Of a stretch of 30,055 nucleotides of DNA, positions 24,311 to 30,055 are shown piece by piece. The notes under the pieces are model-generated. The model was not told the origin of the DNA. It saw nothing but the letters and a program-made list of their open reading frames with translations, and made no database searches. The first letter of the stretch is position 1; each line of letters opens with the position of its first letter. The stretch covers positions 1-30,055 of the forward strand of contig JADLBT010000113.1 of the NCBI GenBank assembly GCA_020847555.1. Reading direction: 5' to 3'. The translations under genes were made by a program, and so were the position numbers. The stretch comes from Gemmataceae bacterium (GTDB lineage Bacteria; Planctomycetota; Planctomycetia; Gemmatales; Gemmataceae).

Positions 24311-24372
24311 CGTAGCTCTTACCCCGCCGGCAACGTGCCTGACTCGTGTAGCGAGGCGCGGGGGCGAAGGGT

Positions 24373-25269
24373 ATGATGATGTCTCTGCGACGACCCGGGG
24401 AACGGAGCCTCGGCGAATCGGCACGGACGCACGGACCTACCAGCATGCTCACCATCGACAGGGTCGAAAAGGCGTTCGCGGGTAACGAGGTCCACGACGC
24501 CTGGTCCACCGTCTACCGCCAAAGCGAGCTGCAGGAGACACTAAACGGGCGGATCTTCACCCGGGTGGTGCGCTTCCTGGCGCTGCCGCCCGGGAGCCGG
24601 ATCCTCGACGCGGGCTGCGGCACCGGCGAGCACACCTTCCGGTTCGCGGAGCTGGGCCATCGCTGTCTCGGCGTGGACCTGTCGCTCTACACGGTGCGGC
24701 GAGCGACGGAGCGGGCGCGGGCGCGCGGCCTGACGACGCGGGTACGCTTCGCCTGCGGTTCCCTGGACGCGCTCGACTTCCCGGACGGGCAATTCGACGC
24801 CATCCACTGCCGCGGGGTGCTCATGCATGTCCCGCCGTGGGAGCGCGCGGTCGCGGAGTTGTGCCGGGTGCTGCGGCCCGGGGGGAAGCTTGTCATCCTC
24901 GAAAGCAACCACCGCTCCGTCGAGTCGCTGCTGGTGCGCCTGGCGCGCCGGTTCCGCCGCAGCGAGTCGCGTCTGGTGGGGACGCCTGGCGGGCTGGAGT
25001 TCTGGGTCGAGCGGGAAGGCCAGGCGCCGTTGAGCCGGGTCACGAACCTGCGTCGCCTGGGGCAGGAGTTGCGGGCTCACGGGGTGACCGTCGCGCGCAA
25101 GTTCGCCGCCGAATTCTGGGATCTGAACCGCTTCCCGGCCGGACTGCCGCGCCGGCTCGCGACGCGCTTCAACCGCCTCTGGTTCCGGCTCCGCCTCCCG
25201 GCCGTGTTCAGCTCCGGTGTCGCGCTGATCGGCGAGAAGGACGTTCGGGCCGGAAGGCGCGGAGAATAA
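24373..25269 (+). CDS. class I SAM-dependent methyltransferase
   Basis: This protein has the Rossmann-type methyltransferase fold of the Methyltransf_11 type. Motif I is ILDAGCGTGEH (77-87 from the first ATG), followed by a Gly-Val-Asp strand (CLGVDLS), motif III-like DAIHCRGVLMHV and LRPGGKLVILESN at motif V. No signal peptide is present. The substrate could be a small molecule, lipid or protein. Three ATGs in tandem (24373, 24376, 24379) follow GAAGGG; the third has the best spacing. A later ATG at 24445 begins MLTIDRVEKAF and is a plausible alternative without a clear ribosome-binding site. The total is 298 residues from the first ATG. Confidence 0.88.
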   Translation: MMMSLRRPGERSLGESARTHGPTSMLTIDRVEKAFAGNEVHDAWSTVYRQSELQETLNGRIFTRVVRFLALPPGSRILDAGCGTGEHTFRFAELGHRCLGVDLSLYTVRRATERARARGLTTRVRFACGSLDALDFPDGQFDAIHCRGVLMHVPPWERAVAELCRVLRPGGKLVILESNHRSVESLLVRLARRFRRSESRLVGTPGGLEFWVEREGQAPLSRVTNLRRLGQELRAHGVTVARKFAAEFWDLNRFPAGLPRRLATRFNRLWFRLRLPAVFSSGVALIGEKDVRAGRRGE

Positions 25270-25339
25270 AGCCGGCGTTGAGTACCACACAACCCTCCAG
25301 TCTCTCCCCCGCCTCCGACCGCAACCGGCCTTCACCCCT

Positions 25340-25359
25340 GCTCCGGAGAGGTCCGGAGC
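25340..25359. repeat. perfect 8-bp stem hairpin after the methyltransferase gene
   Basis: GCTCCGGA (25340-25347) and TCCGGAGC (25352-25359) form a perfect stem with loop GAGG, 71 bp after the methyltransferase stop. No T run follows, so it is not a textbook intrinsic terminator but might limit read-through. Confidence 0.4.
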
Positions 25360-25523
25360 CCCTCCTGCGGCGTTTGGAAACAGCTTCGGAGTCGCGCCCC
25401 TCGGATTCCCGATCCGGGTGCGATTGTCTGCCGGCCCGAGCGGGTGAAGCTCTTTACCCGCGGCTATCTCTGTCGGTACACTAGAATGAGTCAGGAACTA
25501 CCTGCCGCCCCGCCGCGATTGGG

Positions 25524-25877
25524 ATGGTCGCTGTGATTCTCGGTGTGTTCAGCCTGACCCTGCTCGGCCTGCCGGCCCCTGTCGCACTCCCCGTCTCGGG
25601 AATGCCCGGGGAACCGTGGGCCGTCGTCGCTCGGAGCACGGCTTCGCGCTGCCGACAGGGAAGCCTGCCCGCACCTAGCAACAAGCAGCGGCGCATTCCC
25701 AGACTGCGGGCGCTGCTGGACGAGGACGACACCCAGGACGCCAGCTCCTTCCCGGAACTGCCGGGGTATCGGTCCGTCATCCCACTGGCCCTCCCTCCCA
25801 CACCTCGCTCCCAGGCCACCGGAGCGGCATCCCTGCACACCCCTCTTATCTACGCCCTTTGCACCCTCCTGATTTGA
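25524..25877 (+). CDS. doubtful small secreted protein
   Basis: The 117-residue frame begins MVAVILGVFSLTLLGLPAPV, which looks like a signal peptide or membrane segment, followed by a low-complexity body with an acidic run (DEDDTQD). No family is recognised. A weak -10-like TACACT (25477-25482) lies about 42 bp upstream, and the ribosome-binding site is poor. Frames are also open on the opposite strand here. I give it as a possible gene only. Confidence 0.3.
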   Translation: MVAVILGVFSLTLLGLPAPVALPVSGMPGEPWAVVARSTASRCRQGSLPAPSNKQRRIPRLRALLDEDDTQDASSFPELPGYRSVIPLALPPTPRSQATGAASLHTPLIYALCTLLI

Positions 25878-25976
25878 GCAGCTCCTCAGACAGGGCGCGC
25901 CCGCGCGCCCGCACCCCGGTCACTCTGTTGCATCGAGCGTTCAAAGCCTTTCTCCAGTGATCCTGAGGAGTGGAGC

Positions 25977-26177
25977 ATGCTGGTTCTCAGCCGCAAGATC
26001 CGAGAGCGCCTCGTCATCGGCGATTCGATCGTCATCACCGTCATCGACACCAAGCGGGGTCGGGTGCGCCTGGGCATCGAGGCGCCCCCCGACGTGAGCG
26101 TGCTGCGCGAGGAGGTTTACGCGCAGGCCGCTCGGAAAGAGCCAGCGGGGACGGCATGTGCCGCCGCGCGCCGGTGA
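25977..26177 (+). CDS. csrA: carbon storage regulator CsrA
   Basis: CsrA is a dimeric RNA-binding protein that blocks or stabilises target mRNAs at GGA motifs. The sequence MLVLSRKIRERLVIGDSIVI, then GRVRLGIEAPPDVSVLREEVY, is the full CsrA core, including the conserved N-terminal LSR and the R residue (VLRE, R44) that contacts RNA. At 66 residues it matches the family (about 60-75), with a divergent C-terminal tail. ATG 25977 has GAGGAG upstream. Two GGA triplets lie in the 15 bases before the start, so self-repression is plausible. The gene is followed by a strong hairpin and then the ClC gene. Confidence 0.95.
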   Translation: MLVLSRKIRERLVIGDSIVITVIDTKRGRVRLGIEAPPDVSVLREEVYAQAARKEPAGTACAAARR

Positions 26178-26193
26178 GTCGGGGTTGGCGGAA

Positions 26194-26239
26194 CGGCGTC
26201 GGGCCAGGCCCGCGGGTTGAGTGCCCCGGCCCGACGCCG
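26194..26239 (+). terminator. 12-bp hairpin downstream of csrA
   Basis: CGGCGTCGGGCC (26194-26205) and GGCCCGACGCCG (26228-26239) are exact reverse complements with a 22-nt loop, followed by GTGTTTGCGG. It sits between csrA and the ClC gene and is a candidate terminator of csrA, or an attenuator. The following T run is short. Confidence 0.5.
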
Positions 26240-26298
26240 GTGTTTGCGGCCGACGCGCGACAGAGATCGGGCGGCCGGGGCGAGACAGGGGGCGGTAC

Positions 26299-28164
26299 AT
26301 GAAGATGCTGGAGAAGGGCGATTTCACGGCCCAGGTCCGCCTGGTGTGGATCGCGGCGCTGGCGGTCTTCATCGGCGTCGTCTGCGCCTTCGTGGCCGTG
26401 GTGCTGCTCTGGCTGATCGCCGTGTTCACGAACCTGTTCTTCTTCCAGACGCTCTCCGCAGTGCCGCGCGCCCCCGCGGCGAACACGATGGGGCTCGGGA
26501 TGATCGTCGTGCCGGTGCTCGGCGGGCTGATTATCGGGCTGCTGGCACGCTATGGCTCGGAGCGTATCCGCGGCCACGGCATCCCCGAAGCAATCGAGGC
26601 GATCCTCATCGGCCGCAGCCGCATGCAGCCGCGCGTCGCCGTCCTCAAGCCGCTGTCGTCGGCGGTTTCCATCGGCTCGGGTGGGCCGTTTGGCGCCGAG
26701 GGGCCGATCATCATGACCGGCGGCGCGTTCGGCTCGATCGTGGCCCAGATCTTCCGCCTGACGGCCGCGGAGCGCAAGACGCTGCTGGTGGCGGGCGCCG
26801 CGGGCGGCATGGCCGCGACCTTCGCCACGCCGGTCGCTGCCGTCCTGCTCGCGGTCGAGTTGCTGCTGTTCGAGTGGAAGCCGCGGAGCCTGGTGCCAGT
26901 CGCGCTGGCGAGCGCGGCGGCGGTCGTGGTGCGGCCCTACCTGCTGGAGCCCGGCCCACTGTTCCCGGTCGTCCCTCACGCCGGGCTGGAGGCAACCGCC
27001 TACTTCTCGGCCGCCGCGCTTGGACTGCTGACGGGCGCGCTGGCCCTGCTGCTGACCCTGGCTGTCTACCGCATGGAAGACCTGTTTCATCGCCTGCCCG
27101 TCCACTGGATGTGGTGGCCGGCGATCGGCGGGCTGGCGGTCGGCATCGGCGGGTATTTCCAGCCGCGGGCTCTCGGTATTGGCTACGATCTCATCGAGGG
27201 ACTGCTGCGCGGGAACATCGCCCAGACCCTCGACGTCGCGCCGCAGCAGGCGGGCGTGGCGCTGCTCGCCCTGATCTTCGTCAAGGGGACCATCTGGGCG
27301 GTGGCGCTGGGGTCGGGGACGTCCGGCGGGGTGCTGGCGCCGCTGCTGATCATGGGCGGAGCCCTGGGGGCGCTGGTCGGGCCTCACCTCCCCGGCGGCG
27401 ACGTTCCGCTGTGGGCGCTGGTGAGCGTGGCGGCCATCCTGGGCGGGACGATGCGCTCTCCGCTGACGGGCGTTGTCTTCGCCCTGGAACTGACACGGGA
27501 CGTGGCGACCCTCCCCGTCCTGCTGGTCGCATCCACGATTGCCTATCTATTCACGGTCCTGCTGATGAAGCGCTCGATCCTGACCGAGAAGGTGGCGCGG
27601 CGCGGCTACCACGTCAGCCGCGAATACTCGGTCGATCCGCTGGAGCGATTGACCGTCGAGGATGTGATGGCGTGCGCGGTGGTGGTCATCCCCGCCGGCC
27701 TGCCGGTGCGGGACGTCCTTGTGCAGTATTTCCTGGCGGCCAGGGCGCAGCGGCACCAGGGCTACCCGGTGGTGGACACCACGGGCAAACTGGTCGGCAT
27801 GGTGACCCGGAGCAATCTGCTGGAAGACTGGATTTACGGCGCCCTGCGGGGGGCCGAGGGGGGGCCGGCGATCGGGCCGATCATCGCCTACGACCTGGTT
27901 CACCGCGAGCCGATCACGGTGTTCCCGTGGGAGTCGTGCCGGACCGCCGCCGAGCGCATGGCCCAGGCGGGCGTCGGCCGGCTGCCGGTGGTTGCTGCCG
28001 ACGATCCGGGCAAGGTCATCGGCATCATCACCCGGAGCGATCTGCTCAAGCCGCGAGCGCAGCTGGTCGAGGAGGAGGTAAAGCGCGAGCGCTTCATCGG
28101 CGCGGGCTTCCCGTTCCCGGCGCCCGGAGAGGCCGAGCAAGACGGGCAGGACGCGCCGCCGTGA
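26299..28164 (+). CDS. ClC-family chloride channel/antiporter with CBS domains
   Basis: This 621-residue membrane protein belongs to the ClC family, which moves Cl- alone or exchanges it for H+. The ion-site motifs are GHGIPE (for GSGIP; Ser replaced by His, as in many bacterial CBS-containing ClCs), GSGGPFGAEGP with the external gating Glu present (GAEGP), and GSGTSGGVLAPLLIMGG with Leu in the position usually held by Phe in GxFxP. Two CBS domains fill about residues 445-610, including EDVMACAVVVIPAG and GKVIGIITRSDLL. ATG 26299 has AGGGGGCGG upstream; residues further upstream are not protein-like. It follows csrA, 122 bp apart. No transport direction can be told. Confidence 0.92.
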   Translation: MKMLEKGDFTAQVRLVWIAALAVFIGVVCAFVAVVLLWLIAVFTNLFFFQTLSAVPRAPAANTMGLGMIVVPVLGGLIIGLLARYGSERIRGHGIPEAIEAILIGRSRMQPRVAVLKPLSSAVSIGSGGPFGAEGPIIMTGGAFGSIVAQIFRLTAAERKTLLVAGAAGGMAATFATPVAAVLLAVELLLFEWKPRSLVPVALASAAAVVVRPYLLEPGPLFPVVPHAGLEATAYFSAAALGLLTGALALLLTLAVYRMEDLFHRLPVHWMWWPAIGGLAVGIGGYFQPRALGIGYDLIEGLLRGNIAQTLDVAPQQAGVALLALIFVKGTIWAVALGSGTSGGVLAPLLIMGGALGALVGPHLPGGDVPLWALVSVAAILGGTMRSPLTGVVFALELTRDVATLPVLLVASTIAYLFTVLLMKRSILTEKVARRGYHVSREYSVDPLERLTVEDVMACAVVVIPAGLPVRDVLVQYFLAARAQRHQGYPVVDTTGKLVGMVTRSNLLEDWIYGALRGAEGGPAIGPIIAYDLVHREPITVFPWESCRTAAERMAQAGVGRLPVVAADDPGKVIGIITRSDLLKPRAQLVEEEVKRERFIGAGFPFPAPGEAEQDGQDAPP

Positions 28165-28240
28165 TCCTTCCACGCACGGCTCGCTTGCCGCGCCAAGCAC
28201 ACTCCTGGCACGATCCGGGTGGGGCTATCCGGTTTGGGCT

Positions 28241-28267
28241 CCCCCTCTCCCCTGGTGAGAGAGGGGG
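28241..28267. terminator. hairpin between the convergent ClC and M50 genes
   Basis: CCCCCTCTC (28241-28249) and GAGAGGGGG (28259-28267) form a 9-bp stem with a 9-nt loop. It sits between the 3' ends of the convergent ClC and M50 peptidase genes, so it could terminate both transcripts. It resembles the pyrimidine/purine arms of the CCCCGAAACGG repeats but lacks that core. Confidence 0.5.
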
Positions 28268-28305
28268 CAGGGGGTGAAGGGGCAAACGCCGGCCCCGAAT
28301 ACGCA

Positions 28306-29076
28306 TCAGTACCGGCGCCACGGGTCATCGTCGTCCCATGAGCGGTGCCGCTGGGCGCGGGCCTGTTGCAGCAACTGGAAGCTCTCGACGGCCAGCATTC
28401 CGAACAGGATGACGGTCCAGTACCCGCCGCTGGGCAGGTACGGCAACGACGGCTGTCGGTTCGCCGCGAGCAGGGCGTTGACGGCGATCAGCGCAGCGAG
28501 GAGGAACGAGATCCCCAGCGAGATGACCAGCCCGTTCCGCTGGCTGGCCCCGAGAGAAAGCTCGCGGGAAACCTGGCCCCCGTCGAGCGGCCAGATCGGG
28601 AGCAAGTTCAGCAGGCCCCAGTAGAGGTTGATCCAGATGAGCATGTTCAAACCGTCCCGCAACCAGCGGTACGTCGGCCCCGTTTCCACCTGGGGCAGGC
28701 CGTGGATCCTCGCCAGCTCGGCGAACCCGTACAGGACGAAGCCGGCGGCCGGCCCGGCGAGCGAGACGGCGATGCGCTTCCAGCGGCGGTCGGTGTCGCT
28801 GCTGCCGATGGCCAGCCCGCCGAAGCTGTAGAGCACCACCTGCCCGCGGTTGCCGAACGCCCGCCCCATGAAGATGTGGCCGAACTCGTGGACGAGGATC
28901 GAGACGAACACACACGCCACCCACAGCAACAGGAGTTGCAGGCCGTTCGGCCCGTTCAGCAGGTCCATGCCGAGCAGGCACGCCAGCAGCCAGAACATCG
29001 GGTGGACGCGCACGGGCGTGCCGAACATCCGCCAGCGGAGATCGAATTGGGTCGGTTCGGGCTCGAGCAGGACCAC
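28306..29076 (-). CDS. M50-family (site-2-protease-like) membrane metallopeptidase
   Basis: This 256-residue multi-spanning protein has the zinc-binding HEFGH (63-67) within a membrane segment and a second family motif NLLPIWPLDGGQV (157-169) that supplies the Asp zinc ligand. The order and spacing are those of site-2 proteases of the short bacterial type that cleave membrane-spanning substrates such as anti-sigma factors. Five or six hydrophobic segments are visible. The start is GTG 29076, with GAGG upstream. It lacks PDZ and CBS domains. It is divergent from the zinc-ribbon protein gene, and no anti-sigma factor gene is in the window. Confidence 0.9.
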   Translation of the reverse strand: MVLLEPEPTQFDLRWRMFGTPVRVHPMFWLLACLLGMDLLNGPNGLQLLLLWVACVFVSILVHEFGHIFMGRAFGNRGQVVLYSFGGLAIGSSDTDRRWKRIAVSLAGPAAGFVLYGFAELARIHGLPQVETGPTYRWLRDGLNMLIWINLYWGLLNLLPIWPLDGGQVSRELSLGASQRNGLVISLGISFLLAALIAVNALLAANRQPSLPYLPSGGYWTVILFGMLAVESFQLLQQARAQRHRSWDDDDPWRRY

Positions 29077-29172
29077 GGCAGGCCTCGACGGTTGGAGCGG
29101 TCGGGAAACGGTTCGGGGTCAGGATAGCACCCATCCGGGCAGCGGACAAACGCAATCTCGCCCCGGCGGCGC

Positions 29173-29202
29173 TTGCGTTCGCTCCGTGGTCGAGCGTAGA
29201 AT
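29173..29202 (+). promoter_or_regulatory. candidate promoter of the zinc-ribbon protein gene
   Basis: TTGCGT (29173-29178) and TAGAAT (29197-29202) are separated by 18 bp, about 70 bp upstream of the start codon at 29274, followed by an AT-rich stretch. It is a by-eye match to a sigma-70-like consensus. Confidence 0.35.
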
Positions 29203-29273
29203 TACCATTTAAGATTTTTTCGGCGGACCACGATCGGGAAGGCGAAAACTACCCTCGCAGGAGTTTCGTTGCC

Positions 29274-30002
29274 ATGTCGATCCACACCTTCTGTCCGACC
29301 TGTAATGTCGCCTATGACCTGAGCGATCAACTCCTCAACAAGCGGGTCGTCTGTCAGAACTGCAACGCCACCTTCGTGGTCCAGGAAGCGCTGCCGCCGC
29401 CCGCGTCCGCTGCCCCGCCATCCCTGCCGCGCGTCGTCGCCGCCGAACCGCCCTCCATTGCCGAGGCCGCGTCCCCGGCGCCGTTCCGCGATGACCCGTG
29501 GCGGGGCCTGCCCCACCGCACGCGCAGGCGCCGCAGCGAGCCAGAACCGGCAGGTAGCACCGCAGCGATCCTTGTGCCGCTGCTCGTCGGCGGCGGACTG
29601 CTGGTGGTCGTGATCGTCCTCGGCGTCTGGTTCGCCCTGGGGCAGAGCCGCACTCATCATGAAGATCCGATCGTGAACTTCCCGGTGGCAGACTTCCCGA
29701 TCCAGGAAGCGCCTCCTCCGTTCGACCCGGTACCGCCGGTCGCTCCCCCGCAGCCCTGGCCCAACCCGAACCCGCAGCCCGTCGTTATGCCGCCGGTCGC
29801 TCCCCTGCAACCCTGGCCCAACCCGAACCCGCAGCCCGTCGTGGTGCCGCCGGCACCGATTATCAGTCCCGGCCCGCGGGTGAATGTTCCGCCGCCCCCG
29901 GTGATCCACCGACCACCGCAGCCGCCCCGCTTCAATACTCCTCCGCCGATCCGCGTGCCGGTCGCCCGTCCGCCGATCCCTCGCCCGGTGCGGATCCGGT
30001 AA
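29274..30002 (+). CDS. zinc-ribbon, single-pass membrane protein with proline-rich tail
   Basis: This 242-residue protein begins with an MJ0042-like zinc ribbon (C7, C10, C27, C30: CPTC...CQNC), then a linker with a basic patch (HRTRRRRSE), one membrane helix (97-122, ILVPLLVGGGLLVVVIVLGV), and a proline-rich tail. In Gemmata-like genomes proteins of this layout are common and their function is unknown. The tail contains two near-identical 19-residue units (see the repeat entry). With the ribbon and basic patch before the helix, the likely orientation is ribbon inside and proline tail outside. ATG 29274 has AGGAG about 11 bases upstream. Confidence 0.85.
   Translation: MSIHTFCPTCNVAYDLSDQLLNKRVVCQNCNATFVVQEALPPPASAAPPSLPRVVAAEPPSIAEAASPAPFRDDPWRGLPHRTRRRRSEPEPAGSTAAILVPLLVGGGLLVVVIVLGVWFALGQSRTHHEDPIVNFPVADFPIQEAPPPFDPVPPVAPPQPWPNPNPQPVVMPPVAPLQPWPNPNPQPVVVPPAPIISPGPRVNVPPPPVIHRPPQPPRFNTPPPIRVPVARPPIPRPVRIR
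29733..29846 (+). repeat. 57-bp tandem repeat encoding a 19-residue Pro-rich unit
   Basis: Two in-frame units (29733-29789, 29790-29846) encode PPVAPPQPWPNPNPQPVVM and PPVAPLQPWPNPNPQPVVV, differing at two residues, with only a few DNA differences, so the duplication looks recent. The copy number may vary between strains. Confidence 0.85.
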
Positions 30003-30055
30003 ATCCTCGGCTGCGCACTTCCAGCGCCGTCAGAGCCCGCAGCGTCAGCGCGGGA

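Larger units (their letters stand above)
24012..24372. other. intergenic region upstream of the AsmA-like and methyltransferase genes
   Basis: These 361 bases separate two divergent genes. They hold a CCCCGAAACGG repeat (24049-24077) and a GCGTAAGCGAC repeat (24222-24310). No supported gene lies here; open frames in both strands lack family-like content. Promoters for both flanking genes should lie here but none is clear by eye. Confidence 0.7.

Noticed and set aside
29733..29846. Possible CRISPR-like or minisatellite array
   Set aside because: Only two units, without spacers, and the repeats are in frame inside a coding gene.
1..30055. Search for a new defence, secretion or toxin-antitoxin system
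   Set aside because: No nuclease, toxin-antitoxin, restriction-modification or effector gene combination is visible; the coding content is mainly housekeeping, transport and envelope genes.

Overview
The window looks like a piece of a high-GC planctomycete chromosome, most likely from the Gemmataceae. The reasons are the high GC content, a BBP7-type planctomycete outer-membrane beta-barrel protein, a small zinc-ribbon membrane protein of the sort common in Gemmata-like genomes, a csrA gene, AsmA and LptF/G-like envelope genes, and many dispersed palindromic intergenic repeats. This assignment is inference from family knowledge, not from a search.

Positions 1-2440 are the end of an integrated element. 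From the left edge these are an IS5-family transposase that runs off the window, a small excisionase-like helix-turn-helix gene whose 5' end abuts or lies inside the IS end, a convergent tyrosine integrase, and a tRNA-Pro(GGG) whose 3' end faces the integrase and is the probable attachment site. Positions 2441-2781 hold no convincing gene: a perfect inverted repeat, a possible tRNA promoter and a short peptide-coding remnant.

Positions 2782-9212 carry chromosomal housekeeping genes: an ABC exporter pair (permease and ATPase, minus strand), a GmhA-like SIS-domain isomerase, a 67-residue conserved-looking small protein, AcpS (minus), and a UvrD/PcrA helicase. Positions 9340-16660 are a plus-strand run. 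It holds a TIM-barrel sugar phosphate isomerase/epimerase translationally coupled to a CehA/McbA-like protein, a 65-residue small protein, a CvpA-family membrane protein, and a complete ribose-type ABC importer (lipoprotein binding protein, double ATPase, permease).

Positions 16838-24011 are envelope genes: the BBP7 barrel protein, a CNNM/hemolysin-family membrane protein with CBS domains, an LptF/LptG-type permease and a 1046-residue AsmA-like protein. Positions 24373-30002 hold a SAM methyltransferase, a doubtful secreted small protein, CsrA, a ClC-type channel/antiporter with CBS domains, an M50 site-2-protease-like membrane peptidase and the zinc-ribbon proline-rich membrane protein.

No clearly new multi-gene system is visible. 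The most unusual structure is non-coding. At least three families of palindromic intergenic repeats punctuate gene ends: a GCCCACGGG family (five loci), a GCGTAAGCGAC family (two loci, one with a perfect 27-bp stem) and a CCCCGAAACGG family (two loci). One REP-like pair lies between the binding-protein and ATPase genes of the sugar importer, where such elements set differential expression in other bacteria.
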